A stretch of 45,352 nucleotides of DNA from Oscillospiraceae bacterium (GTDB taxonomy: Bacteria; Bacillota; Clostridia; Oscillospirales; UBA644). Shown here piece by piece: positions 8,686 to 16,033 of this stretch (position 1 is the stretch's first letter; each line of letters starts with the position of its first letter). Made by a program: the position numbers and the translations under genes. The DNA lies in NCBI GenBank assembly GCA_015067305.1, contig SVMT01000017.1, positions 1 through 45,352 of the forward strand, given 5' to 3'. The notes beneath the pieces are model-generated. The model was given only the letters and a program-made list of their open reading frames with translations, had not been told where the DNA came from and ran no database searches.

Positions 8686-10134
8686 ATGAAAAAGGTTATT
8701 TGCATACTGTTTATTTTTATTCTTGCATTCACATCTGCATGCTCTCAGACGGAAAACGGGGAGGTCGAGCTTATTAGCTTTATTGGCAATGATACAGGCG
8801 TGATGAACGAGGTTCTGCGCGCTCAGCCATACAAAGGAGAATTCAATGCAGAGTTCTCTGTAAACGGTGAAAGCATTTCTGCCGACGGATTGGAATACTC
8901 TTTTTCTAACGGCACAGTCACGGAAAGCGGTATTTCTTCAGACGGAGACTTGCTGCTGACATTCAAAGGTCTTGAAGTCTCGGAATTCAACAAGTTCAGA
9001 CTTTACTACATTTCAGACAAAGCATTGAAATGCACCGTCAGATACACTGTTGACGGCTCTGACATTGAAGACGTAATATTCCTTGAAGAAGGAACTAATG
9101 TTTTCGCATGCCTCATTCTCGGATTCCTTGATAACAAAACGGCAACCGAAGTTACTGACATAACGGTAAACGCTTGTGACGGAGAATCTTTCGCTTTTGC
9201 CCTATACAAGCTTGAAACGGAAAAATGCGATATTCCCTCAAAAAGCTACAAAAAAGACTACATAATAGAAAACGATAGGTACGAGCTGGGTATACGCCTT
9301 ATTTGGGGCGGAGGTATCTCCTACCTTGTTGACAAACAGGACAACATTTCCGAACTCGGAAACCTCGTCAATCAGGCTGACACGGGAAGACTTATTCAGC
9401 AGGCATACTACGGAACATACGATAACGAGCGTTATCATAACGCAAAATTCAACAATGCAGCATGGTTCTACAACCCTGTTCAAGGCGGAGACCAGTATCT
9501 GAACTGCAGCCGCCTGATCGACTTCGTTACAACAGAACACTCCGTTTATGTAAAATCACAGCCTCAAGACTGGGCTTTAAACGGAATGATAACTTCTTCC
9601 TATATGGAAAATGTATACACATTATATGAATCATGCATACGTGTAGAGAATCGCTTCGTTGATTTCACGGGTTGGAGTCACCCTGTTTCATTTCAGGAGC
9701 TTCCTGCATTTTACACGTTGAGCTATTTTGAGACATTTGCGTTCTACGACGGCACTGATGCCTGGACAAATGACAGTCTCAGGATACTGCCGGATCTCCC
9801 CTGGTGCGTTAACAACGAGGCTGAATGTGCTTTTACATTGAAGGAAGGAAACACAGAGTCGTGGTTCGCCTGGGTAAATCAATCAGACAATTACGGAATC
9901 GGACTTTATACTCCAAACGTAAGCCAACTTTCTGCAGGAAGATTCATATATGACGGCTCAGCAGACCCCAAGTCGGCAAGTACAAATTACGGAGCTCCGG
10001 TAAATTATCTGCAGATAGTATCCTATGAACCCATTGAGTACCAATATCTTATAACAACTGGCTCACTTGACAGAATCCGCGAAATCTTCACGGCAAACAA
10101 GGACTTTACTGATAACAGCTCTTTCAAAAAATAA
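8686..10134 (+). CDS. Lipoprotein of unknown function
   Basis: A 482-residue protein with a lipoprotein signal: a short basic start, a hydrophobic run and Cys19 in the context FTSAC, so it should be processed and anchored on the outer face of the membrane. The rest is rich in beta-type sequence, with an N-terminal domain to about residue 180 and a second domain from about 185 that contains GRLIQQAYYG and NPVQGGDQY. I do not recognise a named family with confidence; the aromatic-rich second domain recalls beta-sandwich carbohydrate-active or carbohydrate-binding proteins, but no catalytic motif can be assigned. It is a single-gene unit with its own consensus promoter, and it is bracketed by copies of the IS-end-like repeat, which raises the possibility that it was acquired as a unit. 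Confidence 0.8.
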   Translation: MKKVICILFIFILAFTSACSQTENGEVELISFIGNDTGVMNEVLRAQPYKGEFNAEFSVNGESISADGLEYSFSNGTVTESGISSDGDLLLTFKGLEVSEFNKFRLYYISDKALKCTVRYTVDGSDIEDVIFLEEGTNVFACLILGFLDNKTATEVTDITVNACDGESFAFALYKLETEKCDIPSKSYKKDYIIENDRYELGIRLIWGGGISYLVDKQDNISELGNLVNQADTGRLIQQAYYGTYDNERYHNAKFNNAAWFYNPVQGGDQYLNCSRLIDFVTTEHSVYVKSQPQDWALNGMITSSYMENVYTLYESCIRVENRFVDFTGWSHPVSFQELPAFYTLSYFETFAFYDGTDAWTNDSLRILPDLPWCVNNEAECAFTLKEGNTESWFAWVNQSDNYGIGLYTPNVSQLSAGRFIYDGSADPKSASTNYGAPVNYLQIVSYEPIEYQYLITTGSLDRIREIFTANKDFTDNSSFKK

Positions 10135-10160
10135 CGGAAAAATAAAGATGGGACAAACTG

Positions 10161-10250
10161 ATTCTATAATAAATATTGGGGTCGCACTCAATATTTATTA
10201 TAGAACCCATTATTAGGGATTTTCAACCCCAACTATTGACAAAGAGCCTT
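10161..10250 (+). repeat. IS-end-like palindromic repeat, copy B1
   Basis: It has the same architecture as copy A. A palindrome (ATTCTATAATAAATATT / AATATTTATTATAGAA) is followed by AGGGATTTTCAACCCC and the end ACTATTGACAAAGAGCC. The terminal sequence, read backwards GGCTCTTTGTCAATAGT, is the part most like an ISL3-type inverted repeat. The centre of the palindrome differs from copies A and B2, so it is a diverged sibling. Confidence 0.6.
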
Positions 10251-10304
10251 AAAAGGTTCTATAATAAAGGTTAGGATAACATTCAACCATTTATTATAGA
10301 ACCC
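10251..10304 (+). terminator. IS-end-like palindrome, copy B2, acting as likely terminator
   Basis: These 54 bases are identical to 8466-8519. The transcript would fold into a 14-base-pair stem plus an inner 4-base-pair stem, and T8 follows after two bases, giving a good intrinsic terminator for the lipoprotein gene. It lies between two convergent genes. Confidence 0.65.
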
Positions 10305-10390
10305 AATTTTTTTTGCTGTAAAATCAATATAAACTTGATCGTGACCTCGCACATAGGCTGACGGTCATATCATGCTTTTGACAGATCTTT

Positions 10391-11455
10391 TTATCTGAAG
10401 CTGATTTCTTTTTTCGCCTCAGCTGACTGATAAAGATAGTCAAGTAACTTTGCGCTTTCAAGAATATTTTCAATGTTATTTCTGTCCTTCACTCCGCTGT
10501 TTACGGACTCAATAAATGCCCTGTCCTCGCAAAGATACATTCCGGGTATGTCATACTCAGGTGTAATAGTCTCAAGCGTACTGCCGTCATAGAACTCAAA
10601 CTTTCCGCCGTATGTAAGTCGAGCACCGCCTTTGTCGCCCATGAAGTCAATAAACATATCGTCTTTGCCTATATTCTGAGCCCAGGCACCGTTGAAAGAA
10701 ATGCTCGCTTTATCTGTCCTGATGTGTCCGCTGATAAAGTCATCAACATCGTTGGTGCCGTTTTCAACGTCTGCCGTGTTCTCAGCCCACATTGACTTAT
10801 ATTTGTATGCCTTCATGTCCTTAGCCATTTCCGAATAAGCGTCGCAAGTAACGGTTTCAAGTTTTGCACCGCCCATTATGTAGAGAATAAGGTCAAGGAA
10901 ATGTACACCCCAGTCGATAAGAACACCGCCGCCCGACTGTGACTTCGTTGTAAACGCACCGCCAAGTCCGGGGATAGAACGGAATGAACGGAATGAGCAG
11001 TAAACATGGTAAAGCTTGCCAAACTTACCCTCACGGTTCATCTCTTCAAGCAACTCTACAGACTTGTTATAGCGGTTGCAAACACCGATATTAAGGATCT
11101 TACCTTGCTTTTCAGCCTCAGCCGCCATTTCGCATGAAAGTGCGTAATTTACAGTGATCGGCTTTTCGCAAAAAACATGCTTGCCTGCACGAAGAGCATC
11201 CATAGTGATCGTATAGTGAGCATAGTTGGGCGTAAGAACATATACCGCCTCAACCTCAGCGTCAGCCAACGCAACCTTGTAATCTGTAATAACATTTTCA
11301 ATAAACGGGTACTTCTCTTTTGCCGCCTCTGCTTTTTCTTTAATGATGTCGCAGGCATATTTTACACGGATATTCTCCATTTCCGCAAATGCGGGAAAGT
11401 GAGCGTTGTCCGCAATTCGTCCGCAGCCGATAACTGCGATAACTGTTTTTTTCAT
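10391..11455 (-). CDS. Gfo/Idh/MocA family oxidoreductase
   Basis: A 354-residue cytoplasmic NAD(P)-dependent oxidoreductase. The N-terminal Rossmann domain opens with AVIGCGRIADNAHFPAF, and the conserved EKPITVN motif (catalytic Lys) is at about residue 92. The C-terminal domain has the family's GGGVLIDWGVHFLDL segment, whose Asp and His lie in the active site. The family acts on sugars, inositols and their derivatives, so a role in sugar conversion beside the neighbouring GH39-type gene is likely but the substrate is unknown. I start at 11455 because GGAGG lies 11 bases upstream; an in-frame ATG at 11473 overlaps that ribosome site and is unlikely. It is transcribed alone and divergently from the GH39-like gene, each with its own promoter. 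Confidence 0.9.
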   Translation of the reverse strand: MKKTVIAVIGCGRIADNAHFPAFAEMENIRVKYACDIIKEKAEAAKEKYPFIENVITDYKVALADAEVEAVYVLTPNYAHYTITMDALRAGKHVFCEKPITVNYALSCEMAAEAEKQGKILNIGVCNRYNKSVELLEEMNREGKFGKLYHVYCSFRSFRSIPGLGGAFTTKSQSGGGVLIDWGVHFLDLILYIMGGAKLETVTCDAYSEMAKDMKAYKYKSMWAENTADVENGTNDVDDFISGHIRTDKASISFNGAWAQNIGKDDMFIDFMGDKGGARLTYGGKFEFYDGSTLETITPEYDIPGMYLCEDRAFIESVNSGVKDRNNIENILESAKLLDYLYQSAEAKKEISFR

Positions 11456-11490
11456 AAGCTTGTTAACCTCCAAATAGCTTCGTTATCTTA

Positions 11491-11519
11491 ATTATACCAT
11501 AAAGAACTCTCCGTGTAAA
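11491..11519 (-). promoter_or_regulatory. Sigma-A-type promoter for the Gfo/Idh/MocA gene
   Basis: On the minus strand TTTACA and TATAAT are 17 bases apart, with TGG before the -10. It lies back-to-back with the promoter at 11635, leaving about 115 bases between them in which a shared operator could sit; I see no clear palindrome there. Confidence 0.75.
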
Positions 11520-11634
11520 TACGGAAATCAAAGTATATTTCATCTTTTTTTTGACATTTACGTATTTGAAGTAAAATATCATGCCTGAATTTCAAAATCA
11601 TATCATTTTAGTCCGCATAAATCAAAAAAATATG

Positions 11635-11663
11635 TTGACATCAGTGTTTATTTGTGCTATAAT
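11635..11663 (+). promoter_or_regulatory. Consensus sigma-A promoter for the GH39-like gene
   Basis: TTGACA and TATAAT with a 17-base spacer and TGC extended -10: a full-consensus promoter. The start codon at 11729 follows AAAGAAAGGAAG. Confidence 0.9.
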
Positions 11664-11728
11664 GATTCAAGAAAATTAAAATACAGAAGACAACAGTCTG
11701 TTTAACATTAAAGAAAGGAAGTAATCCC

Positions 11729-13105
11729 ATGAGTAAACAAATTTCCGCATCAATTAACTTTAATGAAAGGAAATCAACATTCAAACCAATGCACGGTATC
11801 GGCCAGCCTCCGATGACAGGTTTGAGTAATTCTCTTTTTTACTATCTCAAAAGAGCAGGTATGCCCTACTCTCGTCTGCACGATGTGGGCGGTTGGCTCG
11901 GAGGAGGGCTTTATGTAGATATTCCGAACTTGTTCAGAGATTTTGATGCGGACGAAAATGATCCCGAATCATACGACTTTGCTTTTACGGACAGAATAAT
12001 GGAAAATCTGGTAAACGCGAACTGCGAACCCTACTTCAGACTCGGTGTTTCCATTGAAAATATGCACAAATTAAAAACATACCGTTTATTCCCACCCAAG
12101 GATTTCGCTAAATGGGCAAGAATCTGCGAGCACGTAATCAGGCACTACAATGAGGGCTGGGCTAACGGATATAAATTCAACATTACTTATTGGGAAATCT
12201 GGAACGAACCTGATGACTGCTTCACAGACGATATGGCGGCAATGTGGAAGGGAACCCCGGAAGAATTTTATCGCTTGTATTCAATCACGGCAAAGCACCT
12301 CAAGGCTTGTTTCGGTGATTCTATCAAAGTGGGAGGTTACGGCCATTGCGGTGTATACGAATATGCTCAGGACAAAGAACTGAATGGTCTTGACCATGAA
12401 GATACATATATTTATGACTTCACGATCTCATTCATGCACGGGTTCTTTAAATACCAGCAGGAAACAAACGCACCTATAGATTTCTTCTCATGGCATGTTT
12501 ATGACAACTGCCACAGATCTACAAGAGAAGACTTCAGAGTAATTGCAGAACATGCTGACTATGTGAGAAAGATCCTTGACCGCTACGGTTATACAAACGC
12601 CGAACACCACCTCAACGAATGGAATCTCCACACTTACAAAAAGCGCAGAGATGAACCCATTGCGGCGGCAAAGACTCTTGCATTTATGCTCATGATGCAG
12701 GATACATCTACCGACGTTATGTGCTATTACGACGGACATCTTGGATACTCTGACTACGGAGCTATCATCAATCCTGACAAGGGCGAACCCTACCGCACAT
12801 ATTATGCGTTCATGATGTACAACACTCTTTACAAGATGAAGAACGAAGTTCTGACAAGCATTGATACAGACAGAATCTTCGCTCAGGCAGCTGTCGACGG
12901 AAGAAAGGGTGCAATCGTTTTGGCTAACCCCGAAAACGAAGATATCTCTGTAAAAATAGAAATCAAGGGCTTCAATGCAACAGATGCTCATATTCTCAGA
13001 ATAGACGAAGAAAACCGTTACACAATGACAGGTGAAGAATTCACAAACGAAATTACTATCCCCGCTTATTCATGTGTTGAAATCAAACTTTTCGACTTAA
13101 AATAA
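11729..13105 (+). CDS. GH39-like glycoside hydrolase, cytoplasmic
   Basis: A 458-residue enzyme resembling the GH39 (beta-xylosidase/alpha-iduronidase type) TIM-barrel family of clan GH-A. The acid/base Glu is expected in WEIWNEP (~residue 160) and the nucleophile in LNEWN (~297); both motifs are present. Other landmarks are the N-terminal KPMHGIG, the RLHD motif and DFDADENDP. There is no signal peptide, so it should act on oligosaccharides already taken up. It shares these landmarks with the protein at 16034-17401 and the two are clearly paralogous. A PQ-loop membrane protein gene follows 25 bases later, probably in the same transcript. The exact sugar specificity cannot be read from the sequence. 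Confidence 0.82.
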   Translation: MSKQISASINFNERKSTFKPMHGIGQPPMTGLSNSLFYYLKRAGMPYSRLHDVGGWLGGGLYVDIPNLFRDFDADENDPESYDFAFTDRIMENLVNANCEPYFRLGVSIENMHKLKTYRLFPPKDFAKWARICEHVIRHYNEGWANGYKFNITYWEIWNEPDDCFTDDMAAMWKGTPEEFYRLYSITAKHLKACFGDSIKVGGYGHCGVYEYAQDKELNGLDHEDTYIYDFTISFMHGFFKYQQETNAPIDFFSWHVYDNCHRSTREDFRVIAEHADYVRKILDRYGYTNAEHHLNEWNLHTYKKRRDEPIAAAKTLAFMLMMQDTSTDVMCYYDGHLGYSDYGAIINPDKGEPYRTYYAFMMYNTLYKMKNEVLTSIDTDRIFAQAAVDGRKGAIVLANPENEDISVKIEIKGFNATDAHILRIDEENRYTMTGEEFTNEITIPAYSCVEIKLFDLK

Positions 13106-13130
13106 ACTATAAAAAAGGATGTTATACAAA

Positions 13131-13433
13131 ATGGCAGAAATACTTGAAATCACAATGATCGTAAGCTTCGGAGTCTCCTGGCCTCTCAATGTTTTGAAAT
13201 CTTACAAGGCAAGAACGACAAAGGGCAAAAGCCTTGCGTTCCTGTTGCTGATATTCTTCGGCTACATTGCAGGAATATCTTCAAAACTTGTCAATGAGGC
13301 TTATATGGCTCAGATCGGCGAAAAATGGTACGTACTTTTCTTCTACGTTCTGAACTTCATCATGGTCGGCGCTGACCTGCTCATGTACGTAAGAAACAAG
13401 AGATTGGATAAACTTGCGGAAAACAATAAATAA
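13131..13433 (+). CDS. Small PQ-loop (SemiSWEET-like) membrane protein
   Basis: A 100-residue protein with three hydrophobic segments, at about residues 6-20, 35-52 and 67-84. The segment SFGVSWPLNVLKSYKARTT, followed by KGKSLAFLLL, matches the pattern of PQ-loop/SemiSWEET proteins, in which a proline-containing first helix is followed by a basic loop. SemiSWEETs are dimeric sugar channels, so a link to the GH39-like gene just upstream is attractive, though unproven. I take the ATG at 13131, 10 bases after AAAGGAT; the in-frame ATG at 13119 abuts the ribosome site and is unlikely. A clear intrinsic terminator follows. Confidence 0.75.
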   Translation: MAEILEITMIVSFGVSWPLNVLKSYKARTTKGKSLAFLLLIFFGYIAGISSKLVNEAYMAQIGEKWYVLFFYVLNFIMVGADLLMYVRNKRLDKLAENNK

Positions 13434-13439
13434 CAGACG

Positions 13440-13469
13440 AAACGCATGGGTAACTCTGTGCGTTTTTTT
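13440..13469 (+). terminator. Intrinsic terminator of the GH39-like/PQ-loop operon
   Basis: AAACGCA and TGCGTTT form a 7-base-pair stem around a 12-base loop, running into T7. Confidence 0.85.
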
Positions 13470-13480
13470 GCTTTAACAAG

Positions 13481-13509
13481 TTGACAACCGAAACAATTTG
13501 TGCTATAAT
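13481..13509 (+). promoter_or_regulatory. Consensus sigma-A promoter for the phosphoesterase gene
   Basis: TTGACA-17-TATAAT with TGC extended -10, starting only 12 bases after the preceding terminator. Confidence 0.9.
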
Positions 13510-13543
13510 AATAAAAAAACATTCCAACAAGGAGTTGATCATA

Positions 13544-14476
13544 ATGGCAAATATTAAAAAACTGATACAGGAAGTTCCCTCCACAGTCGGAACTTACATC
13601 ACATCTTTGCCGAGAGTTATAAAAGGAAGAAGCAAGCAAGCGAAAAACGGTGAGCTTGACGAGATATTCAAGGTGGCATTGACTGCTGACCTCCACACCG
13701 ACGGTGACGGATACAGAGACAGAACCGATGTTTTGAGAAAATGCTTCGCGGGAATTTCCGCAAATTACGCACCTCACGCAATAGTTATGGCAGGAGACAT
13801 CACAAATGCGGGTCACGTTTCCGAATACGGACACTTGAAACGTCTTTTGAATTTCTACTGCAAGGGCATAAAGATCGTGCCTCAAATGGGCAACCACGAC
13901 GGCAGAGGCACAAGCATTGAGCCTTTCTATGAGGACGGGCTTGCGCTTTTCCTTGATTTCTGCGGCTTCTGCGGAATCAAAACGGAAAAGGTATATTTCA
14001 AGACCCAGATTCACGGCTACACTTTCATTGTGCTCGGTCCCGAAAAGACTGTCCACAACGAATCCTATATTACCGAAGAACAGATAGCATGGCTTAATTC
14101 ACAGCTGGAAAAGGCTGCAGAAAAAGGAAGACCTGTTTTCATCGTTCATCATCAGCCCCCCAACAACAGAAACGGCGTTTATGTACACTCTGTCGGCGCA
14201 GGCGGTATCGGCGAAAACTCGGACCTTGTGGACAATACTCTCCTCAAACACGCAGAAAAAGGCTTGAAGATGCTCTACATCAGCGGACACATGCACAGAC
14301 AGGACGAATATTCCTTTGAGAAAGCCCATGAAAACCTCTACTACCTGAACCTCGACACCCTCGAATACAAAAAGGGTCTCGGCTACAAAATGGATGTCAA
14401 GGGCAACAATATCCACCTTGAGGGCTTCAATTTCGTGACAAACGAAAAAGTAGAGGATAGGGTTTACGATATCTGA
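13544..14476 (+). CDS. Calcineurin-like metallophosphoesterase
   Basis: A 310-residue protein with the full set of calcineurin-type metal-binding motifs: TADLHTDG (D-x-H), MAGDITNAG (GD), MGNHDGRG (GNHD), VHHQPP (the GH-type His) and SGHMHRQ (GHxH). These ligate a two-metal centre that hydrolyses phosphoesters. There is no signal peptide or membrane segment, so it should be cytoplasmic. I chose the ATG at 13544, 9 bases after GGAG; the frame extends upstream to 13481, but that region is occupied by the promoter. It is a single-gene unit. The substrate cannot be predicted; cyclic nucleotides, phospholipids or phosphoproteins are all possible for this superfamily. Confidence 0.88.
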   Translation: MANIKKLIQEVPSTVGTYITSLPRVIKGRSKQAKNGELDEIFKVALTADLHTDGDGYRDRTDVLRKCFAGISANYAPHAIVMAGDITNAGHVSEYGHLKRLLNFYCKGIKIVPQMGNHDGRGTSIEPFYEDGLALFLDFCGFCGIKTEKVYFKTQIHGYTFIVLGPEKTVHNESYITEEQIAWLNSQLEKAAEKGRPVFIVHHQPPNNRNGVYVHSVGAGGIGENSDLVDNTLLKHAEKGLKMLYISGHMHRQDEYSFEKAHENLYYLNLDTLEYKKGLGYKMDVKGNNIHLEGFNFVTNEKVEDRVYDI

Positions 14477-14524
14477 GATCAATAGCTGTTGCGGAAAAAT
14501 AGAAAGGAACTATTCTATAAGTGA

Positions 14525-14593
14525 ACAATCCCTCAGTCACCTACGGTGACAGCTCCACACTTGCTTGCACATGTACACAAGGGAGCCTTGTTG
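14525..14593 (+). repeat. Dispersed palindromic repeat (CTCAGTC...GGGAGCC family), copy R1
   Basis: It carries the family core: CAATCCCTCAGTCACC, TACGGTGACAGCTCC, an internal TTGCTTGCACATGTACAC, and AAGGGAGCCTTG. GTCACC/GGTGAC forms an inner hairpin. R1 and R3 share the internal insert and are inverted relative to each other. R1, R2, R3 and the weak promoter at 14988 are all I see in the 14477-15071 gap. Confidence 0.7.
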
Positions 14594-14664
14594 AAACTCC
14601 GAACTTTAGCAGGGTAACCCGTAAAAAGTCCTTTTGTCGAAAAACCTATTTGCTGTTTAAAGGA

Positions 14665-14718
14665 CAATCCCTCAGTCACCTACGGTGACAGCTCCCTTTA
14701 CACAAGGGAGCCTTGTTG
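14665..14718 (+). repeat. Dispersed palindromic repeat, copy R2
   Basis: The compact form of the family: CAATCCCTCAGTCACC, TACGGTGACAGCTCCC, TTTACAC, AAGGGAGCCTTGTTG. GTCACC/GGTGAC forms an inner stem and GCTCCCTT/AAGGGAGC a second. It matches the inverted copy at 38253-38310 closely. Confidence 0.75.
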
Positions 14719-14796
14719 CAAGTCTCAACTTCAACAAGGTTCCCCATATAAATATATTATAAATTATAGTTTTTAGTTAAGGAGTTGGATTTATTT

Positions 14797-14871
14797 CAGG
14801 CTCCCTTGTGTACACGTGCAAGCAAGTGTGGAGCTGGCGGCGTACGCCGACTGAAGGAGCCTGCGCACCAA
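14797..14871 (-). repeat. Dispersed palindromic repeat, copy R3 (inverted)
   Basis: The reverse complement reads CTCCTTCAGTCGGCGTAC, GCCGCCAGCTCC, then the ACACTTGCTTGCAC insert and AAGGGAGCCTG. It is the inverse of R1, so a transcript across both could pair over about 300 bases. Confidence 0.7.
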
Positions 14872-14987
14872 AATCTTCAGTCAGACAAAACCGTAAATTA
14901 TTACATAAAATCTGTAATTTCTATCACACTCAACCATCAGTTTACAACTTTACAACCAATAAGTTAGTAAAAACAACTACTGTTCCC

Positions 14988-15016
14988 TTCATTTTTGGTA
15001 AAAACCGTGTTATAAT
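14988..15016 (+). promoter_or_regulatory. Probable promoter for the XRE regulator gene
   Basis: A perfect TATAAT with TGT extended -10. The -35 at 17 bases is only TTCATT, a weak match, so this promoter may depend on the extended -10 or be regulated. Confidence 0.6.
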
Positions 15017-15071
15017 TTAACCGTAAGATTCGTCAAACCGAAAATCAAAAAGAAGAAAGGAATGTTATAAA

Positions 15072-15572
15072 ATGACAATTGGCGAAAAATTTGCAGAAAA
15101 AAGAAAAGCAAGAGGTTTCACACAGGATGAGGTTGCGGAAAAATTAGGCGTAACTCCCCAGGCTGTTTCCAAATGGGAAAACAATGTTTCCTGCCCCGAC
15201 ATCACGCTTCTGCCGCAGATAGCGAAACTCTACGGCACCACAGTCGATGAACTGCTCTCCCCTGATGAAAAATTCGAGCCTGCGGTAAAATTTGTTGAAC
15301 CCAAAGAACAAAAATCCAAGGACGATATGATACTCAAAATAAATGTGCTGAGTGCTGACGGAGATAAAGTAAAGGTCAATTTACCGATTCCCCTGATTCT
15401 TGCTTTTATGAATTCGGGAACTATGAGCGGCTTTAAAGTGAATATGGGCGGCTTTGATATGTCTCAAATAGATTTTGATTCCATTATGAAGCTCATTGAC
15501 CAGGGCGTTATGGGCAAGCTTGTGGAAGTCGAAAGCGCTGACGGAGACTTTATTACCATTGAAGTTGTCTGA
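15072..15572 (+). CDS. XRE-family transcriptional regulator with C-terminal small beta domain
   Basis: A 166-residue protein. Residues ~4-60 form a Cro/CI-type helix-turn-helix (GFTQDEVAEKLGVT, then PQAVSKWENN), a DNA-binding domain. A charged linker at ~70-90 leads to a C-terminal domain (~93-166) beginning LKINVLSADGDKV and ending VEVESADGDFITIEV. That domain resembles the small conserved domains of YvlB/LiaX-type envelope-stress proteins of Firmicutes; this is from memory and tentative. The next gene ends with a matching motif (VDVESASGEKIVITL), so the two are structurally related and probably work together. The start at 15072 follows AAGAAAGG with a rather long spacer. No target operator is obvious. 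Confidence 0.82.
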   Translation: MTIGEKFAEKRKARGFTQDEVAEKLGVTPQAVSKWENNVSCPDITLLPQIAKLYGTTVDELLSPDEKFEPAVKFVEPKEQKSKDDMILKINVLSADGDKVKVNLPIPLILAFMNSGTMSGFKVNMGGFDMSQIDFDSIMKLIDQGVMGKLVEVESADGDFITIEVV

Positions 15573-15583
15573 GGTAAAGCAAT

Positions 15584-15865
15584 ATGAAGATCAATGTCAA
15601 CGCAAATAGCCGCAACATAAAAATTCTTCTGCCAACGAGACTTATTTTCAGCGACCTTTCGGCAATAATCGCTTGCAAAAAAATCGAAAAAGCTACAATT
15701 ACCAATGACGGGAAAGAAACTCTTGACCCTGAACTGAAAGAATTACTGAAAGGCATAATAAAAGACTGTTGCAGAACGCTCAGGCTAACCAAAAAGAAAT
15801 ACCCCGGATTCGTTCTCGTGGACGTAGAATCCGCTTCGGGAGAAAAAATAGTAATAACACTGTAA
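15584..15865 (+). CDS. Small conserved protein paired with the XRE regulator
   Basis: A 93-residue protein with no signal peptide or clear membrane segment. It starts with a beta-rich part (KILLPTRLIFSDL), has a charged helical middle, and ends in VDVESASGEKIVITL, echoing the C-terminus of the regulator encoded 11 bases upstream. The ribosome site GAGG overlaps the stop of the regulator, so the two genes are co-translated. I know of similar small proteins beside regulators in clostridial genomes but cannot name a function; a co-sensor or antagonist of the regulator is a guess. Confidence 0.7.
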   Translation: MKINVNANSRNIKILLPTRLIFSDLSAIIACKKIEKATITNDGKETLDPELKELLKGIIKDCCRTLRLTKKKYPGFVLVDVESASGEKIVITL

Positions 15866-15868
15866 TAT

Positions 15869-15916
15869 AAAGGGGGAGCTTTCTCTTTTCACGGAAAAAG
15901 AGAAAGCTCCCCCTTT
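15869..15916. terminator. Perfect 21-base-pair hairpin after the XRE operon
   Basis: Two 21-base arms (15869-15889 and 15896-15916) are perfectly complementary around a 6-base loop CACGGA. The arms begin AAAGGGGGAGC and end GCTCCCCCTTT. There is no T-run after the stem on the plus strand. With no mismatch over 21 pairs, this is far longer than an ordinary terminator stem. It lies between convergent genes. Confidence 0.65.
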
Positions 15917-15977
15917 ACCCCCGAAAGAGAAAACCGATGTTGGGTCGAACCTTCATACTTGTTTTTCTTGAACGAGT

Positions 15978-16018
15978 GTGGGGAAACCTCTTTTCTTATG
16001 AAAAAAAAGTTTCCCCAC
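15978..16018 (-). terminator. 3'-end hairpin repeat H1
   Basis: GTGGGGAAAC and GTTTCCCCAC form a perfect 10-base-pair stem with an A/T-rich interior. Read on the minus strand it lies directly 3' of the GH39-like gene ending at 16034 and is followed by CACTCGTTCAAGAAAA. This is the least typical member of the repeat family also seen at 25918, 26068, 39663 and 42459. Confidence 0.65.
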
Positions 16019-16033
16019 GTTTATTTTATTTAA

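Noticed and set aside
14785-15020. Two short plus-strand open frames across repeat R3
   Set aside because: Their translations are simply the repeat sequence, without ribosome site, and they run up to the XRE promoter.
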